From: a bacterium
GTDB taxonomy: Bacteria > Zixibacteria > MSB-5A5 > GN15 > FEB-12
Direction of reading: 5' to 3'
Assembly (NCBI GenBank): GCA_020444475.1
Contig: JAHLKV010000001.1
Coordinates: 806,001-870,000, forward strand
DNA length: 64,000 bases
Positions 7,835-15,550 of the stretch are shown here, one piece after another. The translations under genes were made by a program, and so were the position numbers. How positions within the stretch are numbered: position 1 is the stretch's first letter; each line of letters starts with the position of its first letter. Below the pieces are notes generated by a model, which was not told the origin of the DNA, made no database searches, and worked only from the letters and a program-made list of their open reading frames with translations.

Positions 7835-10045
7835 TCAGGAACGAGGTTCCTCCGGCGGGCGTCCCACGTCAGAACTGACCTTGAAATGATCGGCTACCTT
7901 CCACCGCTTTACCGGCACCGTCCTCAACGGACAGGGAGCCTCATCGGAGTTCTGGTGGGCGCTCTCCCAGATGCTCTCGACTGCCCGACTGACATTGCGA
8001 TAGAGATTGTTCTCACCGATCCTCGCCAGCAGTCCGGTCCGACGCATAACATCGATGACCGAGTCATTCAGTCCACTGATGGACACCTCGAGCCCTCGCT
8101 CGTGTAGCCTCGAGACCAGCGTCGCCAGCGCCTCCTCACCCGAAGAATCCAGTTCGTTGATGCCGTTGCCGACAATCAACAGATGCCGCAACTCCGGCAT
8201 GGAACCAACCGTCTCCAGCACCTGATCCTCGAGGTAGTTGACGTTTGCGAAAAAGATCGAACCGGCATATCTGATCACCGCGATATGGCGACACTGCTCC
8301 AGCTGGAAACGTTCACGGTTGCGATAGGTCCCGTCGGGATGCAGTGAGAGCATGGCGATTGCGGGCTTCATATTCCGAAGCAGGTACAGCAGCAGTGACA
8401 GCAGAACCCCGATCATGATGCCACGATCGAGATGCGGGGCGAACGCCAGGGTACACACGAAACTGATGACACCGATCACACCGTCCGTCCGCTGCGCCTT
8501 CCAGGCGTGAATGAACGTCTTTACGTTGACCAGACCGACTACGGCCATCATGATGATCGCTGCCAGCACCGACTGCGGCAGGTGATACAACAGCGGCGTG
8601 AAAAACAGCAACACCGCCAGCACGACAAGGCTGCTGAAGACACTCGACAGACCGGTCGCCGCCCCCGCCTGGAAATTCACCGCCGAGCGCGAAAACGACC
8701 CCGAAACCGCATAGCTCTGGTTGAACGACCCCAGCATGTTCGCCAATCCCTGCCCGATCAGCTCCCGGTTGGGATCGAGTCGCTGCCCCGACCGCGCCGC
8801 CATCGCCTTGGCTATGGAGATGGCTTCCATGAAACCGAGCAATGAGATGATCATCGCAATCGGCAGAAGCGACAGCGCCACCGACACGTCGATCCGCGGC
8901 ATGACCACCGCCGGGATTCCGCTCGGAATCTCTCCCACCACCATTCCGCCACCGATCACCTTGATCGCCGACGTATTGACCGGAGTGTTTCCAACCTTAA
9001 CCCGCCAGTTTCGCCCGCTCGCAGACTCACCCTCGGCAACTGCCGCCTGCGGCACCAGGTGCAGCACGCTGTCGCCGTCGAGCCGCCCCGCCAGCACGTA
9101 CGTGCGAATCTCCCGGCGCAGCTCCTGGTTGATATCTTTCAGACTGTCAAGGGTCGTATTCAGCAGCGACAACTGGTAGTTGAGACCGATCGTCTCGGTG
9201 GAGAGACCGTGATGTGCCTCCTCCGCCCGGCGAAGTTCACCGCGAAGTTCCACGCGCTCGGCGGATTTCTCCTCCCGCCTGGCAATCGCGACATTGAACT
9301 CTTCAATCAACCGCTGCAATTCCGGCACTTCGATTCTATCGAGTGTAATTGTCCGGGTGCGGTCGAATCCGGTCGCCCACGAAATCGCCGTCGTAATCAC
9401 CACCGCCACCAGTACATTCGGAATGCGCGGATTGATCCGCCGCAGCACGATCATGATCGCAAACGCCAGCACCGCCAGCGCCAGGGTCGGCCAGTGCGTA
9501 AACTCAAACGCCGCCCGAATCACCGACCATACTTCCTCGTAGTGGTGCTCCGCCTTCTCCACCGTTACACCAAACAGCTTCGATAACTGCGAAGTGGCAA
9601 TAATCAGCGCCGCCGCATTGGTGAAACCATTCACCACCGGATGCGAAAGGAAATTGACAACCAGTCCCAGACGGAGAATCCCCAACAGCAACTGGAATAT
9701 GCCGATAAGAAGCGCCAGGAGGATGGCATAAGCGATAAACGACTCGGAACCGGCGGTCGCCAGCGGCTCCAGTGCCGTCGCCGTCATGAGAGAAACGATC
9801 GCCACCGGACCGGTGGCCAGCTGACGGCTCGATCCGAACAACGCCGCGAGCAGCGGAGGGAGAAACGACGCGTACAGACCGTAATGTGCCGGCAGCCCGG
9901 CCAGCTGCGCGTACGCCATCGACTGCGGCACCAGCACCAGCGCAACAGTCAGACCACCGACCAAATCACGACGGAGATACTCCGACCGATACGAACGCAG
10001 CCATTCGATAAACGGGAATATGCGAACCAGTTTGTCCAACACCAC
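7835..10045 (-). CDS. SulP/SLC26 family anion transporter with STAS domain and a coiled-coil insertion
   Basis: A 736-aa inner-membrane anion transporter. The SulP core is clear: RRDLVGGLTVALVLVPQSMAYA (about 25-46), YGLYASFLPPLLAALFG, the second-half signature GEIPSGIPA (371-379) and SGSFSRSAVN. A STAS domain follows the last membrane segment (about residues 590-690; LLIVGNGINELDSSGEEAL). Usual SulP-STAS proteins are 550-600 aa. The excess comes mainly from about 125 residues (roughly 236-362) between the seventh membrane segment and GEIPSG. This is a charged predicted coiled coil rich in Glu/Arg plus a short beta-like stretch, probably facing the periplasm. The start appears to be GTG at 10045 with GAGG seven bases upstream. 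It lies downstream of a CBS gene, probably co-transcribed. Sulfate, bicarbonate or another anion is possible. Confidence 0.9.
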   Translation of the reverse strand: MVLDKLVRIFPFIEWLRSYRSEYLRRDLVGGLTVALVLVPQSMAYAQLAGLPAHYGLYASFLPPLLAALFGSSRQLATGPVAIVSLMTATALEPLATAGSESFIAYAILLALLIGIFQLLLGILRLGLVVNFLSHPVVNGFTNAAALIIATSQLSKLFGVTVEKAEHHYEEVWSVIRAAFEFTHWPTLALAVLAFAIMIVLRRINPRIPNVLVAVVITTAISWATGFDRTRTITLDRIEVPELQRLIEEFNVAIARREEKSAERVELRGELRRAEEAHHGLSTETIGLNYQLSLLNTTLDSLKDINQELRREIRTYVLAGRLDGDSVLHLVPQAAVAEGESASGRNWRVKVGNTPVNTSAIKVIGGGMVVGEIPSGIPAVVMPRIDVSVALSLLPIAMIISLLGFMEAISIAKAMAARSGQRLDPNRELIGQGLANMLGSFNQSYAVSGSFSRSAVNFQAGAATGLSSVFSSLVVLAVLLFFTPLLYHLPQSVLAAIIMMAVVGLVNVKTFIHAWKAQRTDGVIGVISFVCTLAFAPHLDRGIMIGVLLSLLLYLLRNMKPAIAMLSLHPDGTYRNRERFQLEQCRHIAVIRYAGSIFFANVNYLEDQVLETVGSMPELRHLLIVGNGINELDSSGEEALATLVSRLHERGLEVSISGLNDSVIDVMRRTGLLARIGENNLYRNVSRAVESIWESAHQNSDEAPCPLRTVPVKRWKVADHFKVSSDVGRPPEEPRS

Positions 10046-10110
10046 GCGGACACCTCACCCAGCACAAGTACGAAAGCGCACCGCCTCTCGAACGGCACTC
10101 GTCTCTCTCA

Positions 10111-10632
10111 CTACAACAGCAGCTTGCCGACATGCCTGAGCACATCGGTCGATCGCACGACACCCACCAGCGACCCGTCCCGTACCACCGGAACCATCGC
10201 CGTGTCATGGATCACTAAGAAATCAACCAGCTCCGACAGAAGCATCGTGCTGTCCACCGACACCCTGATCGGCGTAATCACTTCGCTCACCGGACGCTCG
10301 GCCCGCTCGCGAATCTTCTCGAACACTTCCTCCTCCGACAACCCCACTTTCGATGAGGTCGACATCGGCGAGACATTCCGCTCACCTTTCTCATCGGGAT
10401 CGGACAGCGCGTTCTCTCCCAGTCCCCGAAGAATGTCCCGGCGACGCACCATGCCCATCAACTGGTACTGCTCGTCGAACACCAGTACCACACGCGGCAG
10501 CGACTGCAAGCCGTCGGTATGGATCTGCGACTTGTCCATAGCGGCGATCGCCTGGCGCAACGAGAACCAATAGGGCACGTGGGGATAACTGTCGAGGGGA
10601 ATCATGATATCCTCGGCTGTGATGCGCTTCAT
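10111..10632 (-). CDS. CBS domain-pair protein
   Basis: A 173-aa soluble protein made of two CBS domains. Seen: an N-terminal AEDIMIPLD lead typical of CBS pairs, then LPRVVLVFDEQYQLMGMVRRRDILRG (first CBS, about 42-70), and RPVSEVITPIRVSVDST with MVPVVRDGSLVGVVRSTDVLRHVG (second CBS, about 112-170). CBS pairs bind adenine nucleotides and usually regulate a transporter or enzyme. The SulP transporter starts 65 bp downstream on the same strand, so energy-dependent control of that transporter is a reasonable inference. The ATG at 10632 has AGGAG eight bases upstream; the frame is open to 10680 but without a better start. It is divergent from the signalling operon that begins at 10993. Confidence 0.88.
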   Translation of the reverse strand: MKRITAEDIMIPLDSYPHVPYWFSLRQAIAAMDKSQIHTDGLQSLPRVVLVFDEQYQLMGMVRRRDILRGLGENALSDPDEKGERNVSPMSTSSKVGLSEEEVFEKIRERAERPVSEVITPIRVSVDSTMLLSELVDFLVIHDTAMVPVVRDGSLVGVVRSTDVLRHVGKLLL

Positions 10633-10992
10633 CGGCCACTCCTCTCTTCCTGAACACAGGAGCCGAAGCGCTCTCGTCAACTCCGGGCCGGATTCAAGGT
10701 CACCGTCCAGGTGTTCCGCGAGGGCATCTTCTCATTCACATTTGGCGAAACCGACAATCGCTGCCGGGGCAGCCCGATCCGAACGATCGGCTCCGCCGTG
10801 TCTGCCAGCCCACATACTACGCCTCAATACTGCTTTCAACAAGCCCTTTCTCGGCCAACGTTTCTCGGAATACCGACTCCGCCTTGTCCTGCTTTACGCA
10901 TCAACCACGATCAAAGTCTTTTTCAACTTGCGGATATTCCACACCTCGCGTACACTAACCTCAGGTGGCATTCTGTCGACCTGCTGGAGGTG
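10633..10992. other. Divergent promoter region between the CBS-SulP and signalling operons
   Basis: 360 bp between divergent operons. The plus frame is open through it from 10711, but the peptide is not protein-like and a far better start exists at 10993. Promoters for both directions must lie here; I see no strong consensus. Confidence 0.35.
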
Positions 10993-12213
10993 ATGGCATT
11001 GGCAATCGTCTTGATTCACGGTGGAACGTTCTGTCACGGCGACGAAGTCGCGTCGGCTGTCGCCGACCGTCTCAACCTGACCCCAATCGATACATCTCTG
11101 CTGGAACAGACCTCGCAGCGTTTCGGCGCCACGCCCGAAAAACTGTCGCGCGCCCTCACCGGTCCCGCACCCATCTTCAACCGACTCACCCGCGAGCGTG
11201 AGAAGAATATCGCTTTTCTACGGACCACACTCGCCGAGATGCTCCTCCGGGACAACCTCCTGCTCACTGGCTGCGCGGGCTACCTTGTCCCCCGCACTAT
11301 CGCCCACGCCCTGCAGGTGTGTGTCATCGCCAATATGGATTACCGCATCGCGCAGGCCGCCAGGGAGTCCGGCAAGTCGGAGCAGGCCGCCCGCAAGACG
11401 ATCAAAGAAGACGATGAGCGCCTCACCGAGTGTGCCTCCTACCTGTTCGACCGATCGCCGTTCGACAGCAAGCTCTACGACATTGTCGTCCCCATGCACA
11501 GCAACTCGGTCGAAGACGCTGTTGCGCTGATATCCGAACAGGCGCAAGGCCCCGCTGTCCAGACGACGGAGCGTTCTCGTCGGGCTGCCGAAGACTTCGT
11601 GCTCTCCTCCCGAGTGCAGCTGGCGCTGGTCGAGGCCGGCCTCAAGGCTGACGTTCACGCCGAGCAGGGCAACGTCGTCCTCCTCCTCAACGAATACGTA
11701 GTCAGACAGAGCAAGTACGAAGAGCAACTCACCAAAGCGGCAAGATCCGTGGACGGTGTTAACGAAGTCACCGTTCGCCTCGGACCAGACTATGCACCAC
11801 CCTCGATGAATCCCTGGTCCGATGTCGGCTCGCCGCCGAAATTCCTGCTCGTCGATGACGAACGGGAGTTCGTCGAGACGCTCTCCGAACGACTGCAAAC
11901 ACGCGACCTCGAATCAGCTATCGCCTACGATGGCGAGCAGGCGCTCGATATGCTCAAGTCCGATTCCCCCGACGTCATGGTTCTCGATCTCATGATGCCG
12001 GGTATCGATGGTATCGAAGTTCTCCGCCGGGTCAAGAAGGACCATCCTGATGTCGAGGTCATCATTTTGACCGGTCACGGTTCCGACAGCGAGCGTGAGC
12101 AGGCCGAGGAGCTGGGCGCATTCGCCTACCTCCAGAAGCCGGCCAACATAGATGAACTCGCGAAAGTTATGAAAGAAGCGTACGCGCGAGTAAACAGCCG
12201 ACGAAAAAACTGA
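10993..12213 (+). CDS. Cytidylate-kinase-like domain fused to a C-terminal receiver domain
   Basis: A 406-aa fusion. Residues 1-200 resemble the cytidylate-kinase-like family: an initial beta strand and Gly-rich loop (VLIHGGTFCHGDEVASAVADRL), LLLTGCAGYLVP (89-100) and an Arg-rich lid-like helix (RIAQAARESGKSEQAARKTI). The loop lacks a canonical GKS/T, as is usual in this family, so nucleotide kinase activity is uncertain. Residues about 207-264 look like a BON-type fold (QGNVVLLLNEY, VDGVNEVTVRLG). Residues 283-406 are a receiver: acidic pair D288-D289, phosphoacceptor D332 in VMVLDLMMPG, T360 and K382. The start ATG at 10993 has GGAGG five bases upstream. It is first of five co-oriented signalling genes, and may couple a nucleotide or metabolic signal to phosphorelay. 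Confidence 0.82.
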   Translation: MALAIVLIHGGTFCHGDEVASAVADRLNLTPIDTSLLEQTSQRFGATPEKLSRALTGPAPIFNRLTREREKNIAFLRTTLAEMLLRDNLLLTGCAGYLVPRTIAHALQVCVIANMDYRIAQAARESGKSEQAARKTIKEDDERLTECASYLFDRSPFDSKLYDIVVPMHSNSVEDAVALISEQAQGPAVQTTERSRRAAEDFVLSSRVQLALVEAGLKADVHAEQGNVVLLLNEYVVRQSKYEEQLTKAARSVDGVNEVTVRLGPDYAPPSMNPWSDVGSPPKFLLVDDEREFVETLSERLQTRDLESAIAYDGEQALDMLKSDSPDVMVLDLMMPGIDGIEVLRRVKKDHPDVEVIILTGHGSDSEREQAEELGAFAYLQKPANIDELAKVMKEAYARVNSRRKN

Positions 12214-12272
12214 ATCAGCTGCCGCGGCGTTGCCGCTCCGCGCTGGGTTGACAAGGAGACGAGGAACACGGT

Positions 12273-13982
12273 ATGAACAATCCGGCCAACATGCTGGATG
12301 AGAACCTGCGCCCCAAAGACGGCAACGACCGCATCCCCCCTCCCTACCGACGACTCTGGCGCTTTTCCGTCCTCTTCACCCTGGTCACCGCCATCGTCCC
12401 GCTCGCCGTCATGACCGCCATCAAGTATTACCAGGACCAGGAAGCCATTCGCACCGAGAGCCGCTTCACCGTCTCGCGCATCGTGTCCAATACCAAACGG
12501 ACGCTGGAGTACATCATCGAAGAGCGTCACTCGGTGCTCGCACTCATGGTCGGCAGCCGATCGTATACCGAACTCAGCAGCGATGAATCTCTGGAGGCTA
12601 TCCTGCGCAATCTGAACGCCTCCTTCGGCGGCTTTGTCGACCTGGGCATCATCGACGCCGACGGCAACCAGATCTACTATGTCGGTCCCTACGATCTGGA
12701 GAACAAGAATTACAAGGATCAGGCCTGGTTTCACGAAGTCGTCTTGCGCGGTGCGTACGTCAGCGATGTCTTCATGGGACACCGCAACCTTCCCCATTTC
12801 GTCATCGCCTTCCGCCATGAGAAAGGCAACGACGGCTATTTCATTCTCCGCGCCACGATCGACATGGAACTACTCAACAAACAGATATACACTCTCCATC
12901 TCGATCGATACACCGATGCCTTCATCATCAACCAGAACCGGGTCCTCCAGACCGCTTCCGCATTTCACGGTGCGGTGCTCGATACCGTCGATGTCACACT
13001 GCCGACACACTCTCGCGACGTCGAGGTCATCGACCAGTACGAAATGGACAACCTCTGGGTGACTCGCGGCTACGTCTTCGTCGAAAAGACGCCTTTCGTA
13101 TTTATGGTCATCCGCAAGCAGCCGCTCCACTTCGGAAGCTGGCTGGTGCAGCGATCCGACCTGATCTGGTTCCTGTTTGTCAGCGTTTCTCTCATCCTCG
13201 CCGCCGTGCTCTACAGCCACCACCGCATGATTCGCTATCTGCGTCAGGCCGACATGCGGCGCGCGAAACTGCTGCACAACGTCGAATACACGAACAAAAT
13301 GGCCACCATCGGCCGCATGGCTGCCGGTGTCGCGCACGAAATCAACAACCCCCTGGCCATCATCAACGAAAAGGCGGGCCTGCTTAAAGACGTCGCCGGA
13401 CACGCTGCCGACTATCCCGATAAAGAGAAAACCGTCGGTATCGCCGACGTTATCCTCCAGTCAGTCGAGCGCTGCAGCCGGGTGACGCACCGCCTGCTCG
13501 GGTTCGCCCGACGTATGGACGTGCGCAAGGAACCGATCGAATTGGAGCAGCTGGTGCGCGAAGTGGTCGGCTTCCAGCGCTCCGAGGCGTCGCACCGCAG
13601 CATCGAGGTTGAATTCCACATCCAGCGGACCCCGCCGCCGGTCATCAGCGACCGCGGGCAGTTGCAGCAGGTCTTTCTGAATATCATCAATAACGCGTTC
13701 GCGGCCGTCGCCGACAACGGTCACATCGATATCGCCATCTCGCAGCCGACCCCCGCCGATGTCGCCGTCAGTGTCAGCGACAACGGCAAGGGCATATCGC
13801 ACCACGATCTCGAACACATTTTCGAACCGTTCTTCTCCACCAAAGGCGAATTCGGCACCGGCCTCGGACTTTCAATCACACGCGATATCGTGCGCCGTCT
13901 CGGCGGCACCATCGATGTCGAAAGTGAACTCGGCAAGGGAACCCGCTTCATCGTCACGCTGCCGGTCAAGGAACAGGAATAG
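12273..13982 (+). CDS. Membrane sensor histidine kinase (Cache-like sensor, HisKA, HATPase)
   Basis: A 569-aa inner-membrane kinase. TM1 is at about residues 30-50 and TM2 at about 298-315. The roughly 245-residue periplasmic region between them has a Cache-like pattern (FVDLGIIDADGNQIYYVGPY, YKDQAWFHEVVLRGAYVSDVFMG). The cytoplasmic part has the phosphoacceptor helix with H355 in AAGVAHEINNPLAII, the N box FLNIINNAFAAV (469-480), DNGKGI (504-509), FEPFFSTK and GTGLGLSI. No HAMP or PAS domain lies between TM2 and HisKA. The HEINNP form is that of kinases signalling to nearby receivers. AAGGAG precedes the ATG. The gene is 59 bp after the kinase-like/receiver fusion and 14 bp before a lone receiver gene, so one operon is likely. 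Confidence 0.93.
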   Translation: MNNPANMLDENLRPKDGNDRIPPPYRRLWRFSVLFTLVTAIVPLAVMTAIKYYQDQEAIRTESRFTVSRIVSNTKRTLEYIIEERHSVLALMVGSRSYTELSSDESLEAILRNLNASFGGFVDLGIIDADGNQIYYVGPYDLENKNYKDQAWFHEVVLRGAYVSDVFMGHRNLPHFVIAFRHEKGNDGYFILRATIDMELLNKQIYTLHLDRYTDAFIINQNRVLQTASAFHGAVLDTVDVTLPTHSRDVEVIDQYEMDNLWVTRGYVFVEKTPFVFMVIRKQPLHFGSWLVQRSDLIWFLFVSVSLILAAVLYSHHRMIRYLRQADMRRAKLLHNVEYTNKMATIGRMAAGVAHEINNPLAIINEKAGLLKDVAGHAADYPDKEKTVGIADVILQSVERCSRVTHRLLGFARRMDVRKEPIELEQLVREVVGFQRSEASHRSIEVEFHIQRTPPPVISDRGQLQQVFLNIINNAFAAVADNGHIDIAISQPTPADVAVSVSDNGKGISHHDLEHIFEPFFSTKGEFGTGLGLSITRDIVRRLGGTIDVESELGKGTRFIVTLPVKEQE

Positions 13983-13996
13983 AAGAGGGGACTGTG

Positions 13997-14365
13997 ATGG
14001 ATATACTCAAGGCGCTGCTGGTCGACGACGAGGAAGAGCTGGTGTCGACACTCGTTGAACGACTCGGCTACCGGGGCGTGATCGCCCAATACGCCCTCAC
14101 CGGACCCGATGCGCTCGACAAGTTGCGTACTGAGAAATTCGATGTGGTCGTGCTCGATCTGAAAATGCCCGGCATGTCCGGTCTCGACGTCCTGACTGTC
14201 ATCAAACGGGAGTTCCCGGCGATTCCCGTCCTCCTCATCACCGGTCACGGTTCGCCGACCGACAGCTCCGATGTCATCCCCGATGGCGCTTATGACTTCC
14301 TGCCCAAACCGGTCAGCCTGGAGAAACTGATCGAGAAGATCCGTGAGGCCGTGGCTGCACAATGA
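13997..14365 (+). CDS. Single-domain response regulator (receiver)
   Basis: A 122-aa receiver domain without an output domain. Acidic residues follow LLVDDEEE, the phosphoacceptor is D54 in VVVLDLKMPG, then LLITGHGS with the conserved Thr, and LPKP with the conserved Lys. Single receivers act as phospho-relay intermediates or bind partner proteins. GTG at 13994 could also start, but ATG at 13997 is better placed relative to AGAGGGG. The last bases overlap the next gene in an ATGA arrangement, showing translational coupling with the DHp-only kinase-like protein. Confidence 0.92.
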   Translation: MDILKALLVDDEEELVSTLVERLGYRGVIAQYALTGPDALDKLRTEKFDVVVLDLKMPGMSGLDVLTVIKREFPAIPVLLITGHGSPTDSSDVIPDGAYDFLPKPVSLEKLIEKIREAVAAQ

Positions 14366-15018
14366 ACGACAGCAACGACAACAACGCGGTTCACGAGCAA
14401 AGCCTTCGCTTCATCGGCGCCCTGACCGCCTCCTTCTCGCACGAACTGAACAACGTTGTCTCGATTGTTGACCAGAATGCCGGACTGCTCAGTGACCTGA
14501 TCGCCGGTGCCCGAAACGGACGGCCGATCACTGAGGAACGGCTCGAGAAGGTCGCCGCCGCCATCCAGCGACAGACCGAGCGCGGCCTCGGCCTCATTCG
14601 TCGCATCAACAAGTTCGCTCACTCAACCGATGACCCTCGGACGCGGTTCGACCTCGGCGAAACCCTCGGCAATCTGGCCTCCCTCTGCACCCGTCTGTGC
14701 GACATGAAGAAAGTCGCTTTGGTTCGGGAACTGCCTGAGTCGCCGGTGACAATCGATAACAGCCCGTTTCTGATCCAGATGCTCGTGTTTCGGATGCTCA
14801 CTCGGGCACTGGCCAGAGTAAATGCGGGAGATAAAATCACACTGGAACTTGACGCAAACGGCGGTGGACCAGCTATATTACTGCAAGCCACGAATGGCTT
14901 TGCTGAACCGAGCGAAGAAGAACGGTCTATCGAGTCAGCCCTGGCAAAGCTGCTGAACGCACAGGTCGAGAGCGACGACCGGTCGAACAGAATCTTGCTG
15001 CCTGCGCTGGTAGAATAG
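14362..15018 (+). CDS. Histidine-kinase-like protein with intact His helix but degenerate ATPase part
   Basis: A 218-aa soluble protein. The N-terminal half is a dimerisation/phosphoacceptor helix pair with SFSHELNNVVSIVDQNAG (about residues 24-41). The conserved His is within SHELNN, the same HExNN form as the full kinase two genes upstream. The C-terminal 100 residues have the strand pattern expected after DHp (VALVRELPESPVTIDN, LIQMLVFRMLTRAL), but no asparagine N box, no DxGxG and no GxGxG lid can be found. It probably cannot bind ATP and may instead act as a histidine phosphotransferase, phosphatase or scaffold between the two flanking receivers (inference). ATGA overlap with the preceding gene. 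Confidence 0.78.
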   Translation: MNDSNDNNAVHEQSLRFIGALTASFSHELNNVVSIVDQNAGLLSDLIAGARNGRPITEERLEKVAAAIQRQTERGLGLIRRINKFAHSTDDPRTRFDLGETLGNLASLCTRLCDMKKVALVRELPESPVTIDNSPFLIQMLVFRMLTRALARVNAGDKITLELDANGGGPAILLQATNGFAEPSEEERSIESALAKLLNAQVESDDRSNRILLPALVE

Positions 15019-15072
15019 AACAAGAACCGATATCCCCCGCCCAAACAGGGCGGCGACCGATAGGAGGTTGCT

Positions 15073-15501
15073 ATGACAGCAAAAGTCCTGCTCGTCGACG
15101 ACGAGGTTGATTTTACCGATGCCCTCGCAGCCCGCATGGAAGCCAGGGGACTGGAGGTTGAGGCAGCTTCCAGCGGACCGAAGGCGCTGGAGATGATCCA
15201 GCAGAGACACTACGATGTCATCGTGCTCGACCTCCAGATGCCGGAAATGGACGGCATCGAGACGCTGAAACGCATGCTGGCGTACAACAAAGACCTTCAG
15301 GTCCTGATGCTGACCGGACATGGTTCGGTGAAACAGGGCGTCGAGGCGGTCAAAAACGGCGCCGTCGACTTCATAGAAAAACCTGCCGAGATCGAAGAAC
15401 TTATGGGCAAGATCGAAGAGGCCCAGCAAACCAGCATCCAGTTACTGGAGCAGAACCTCGACAAGAAAATCTCCGACATCTACAAGAAACGCGGCTGGTA
15501 G
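15073..15501 (+). CDS. Single-domain response regulator with C-terminal helix extension
   Basis: A 142-aa receiver. Acidic residues are in VLLVDDEVDF, the phosphoacceptor is D53 in VIVLDLQMPEMDG, then LMLTGHGS, and IEKP with the conserved Lys. About 20 residues after the receiver (SIQLLEQNLDKKISDIYKKRGW) form a charged helix, not a DNA-binding domain. ATAGGAGG lies just upstream of the start. It is the last gene of the signalling operon; its stop codon sits in the loop of a perfect hairpin. It closely resembles the receiver of the fusion protein encoded four genes upstream, so the two may compete for the same kinase. Confidence 0.92.
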   Translation: MTAKVLLVDDEVDFTDALAARMEARGLEVEAASSGPKALEMIQQRHYDVIVLDLQMPEMDGIETLKRMLAYNKDLQVLMLTGHGSVKQGVEAVKNGAVDFIEKPAEIEELMGKIEEAQQTSIQLLEQNLDKKISDIYKKRGW

Positions 15502-15511
15502 CCAGCCGCGT
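15489..15511 (+). terminator. Hairpin enclosing the stop codon of the last signalling gene
   Basis: ACGCGGCTGG (15489-15498) pairs perfectly with CCAGCCGCGT (15502-15511). The 3-nt loop is the TAG stop codon itself. No T-tract follows, so this may be a Rho-assisted terminator or 3-prime-end stabiliser between the convergent operons. Confidence 0.5.
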
Positions 15512-15550
15512 CTCACCCTGCCTGCTACGTCGAATGTGAGCGATACCGGA

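Noticed and set aside
10711..10992. N-terminal extension of the cytidylate-kinase-like/receiver fusion
   Set aside because: The peptide is not protein-like, and the ATG at 10993 has a strong ribosome site directly before the first beta strand of the kinase-like fold.
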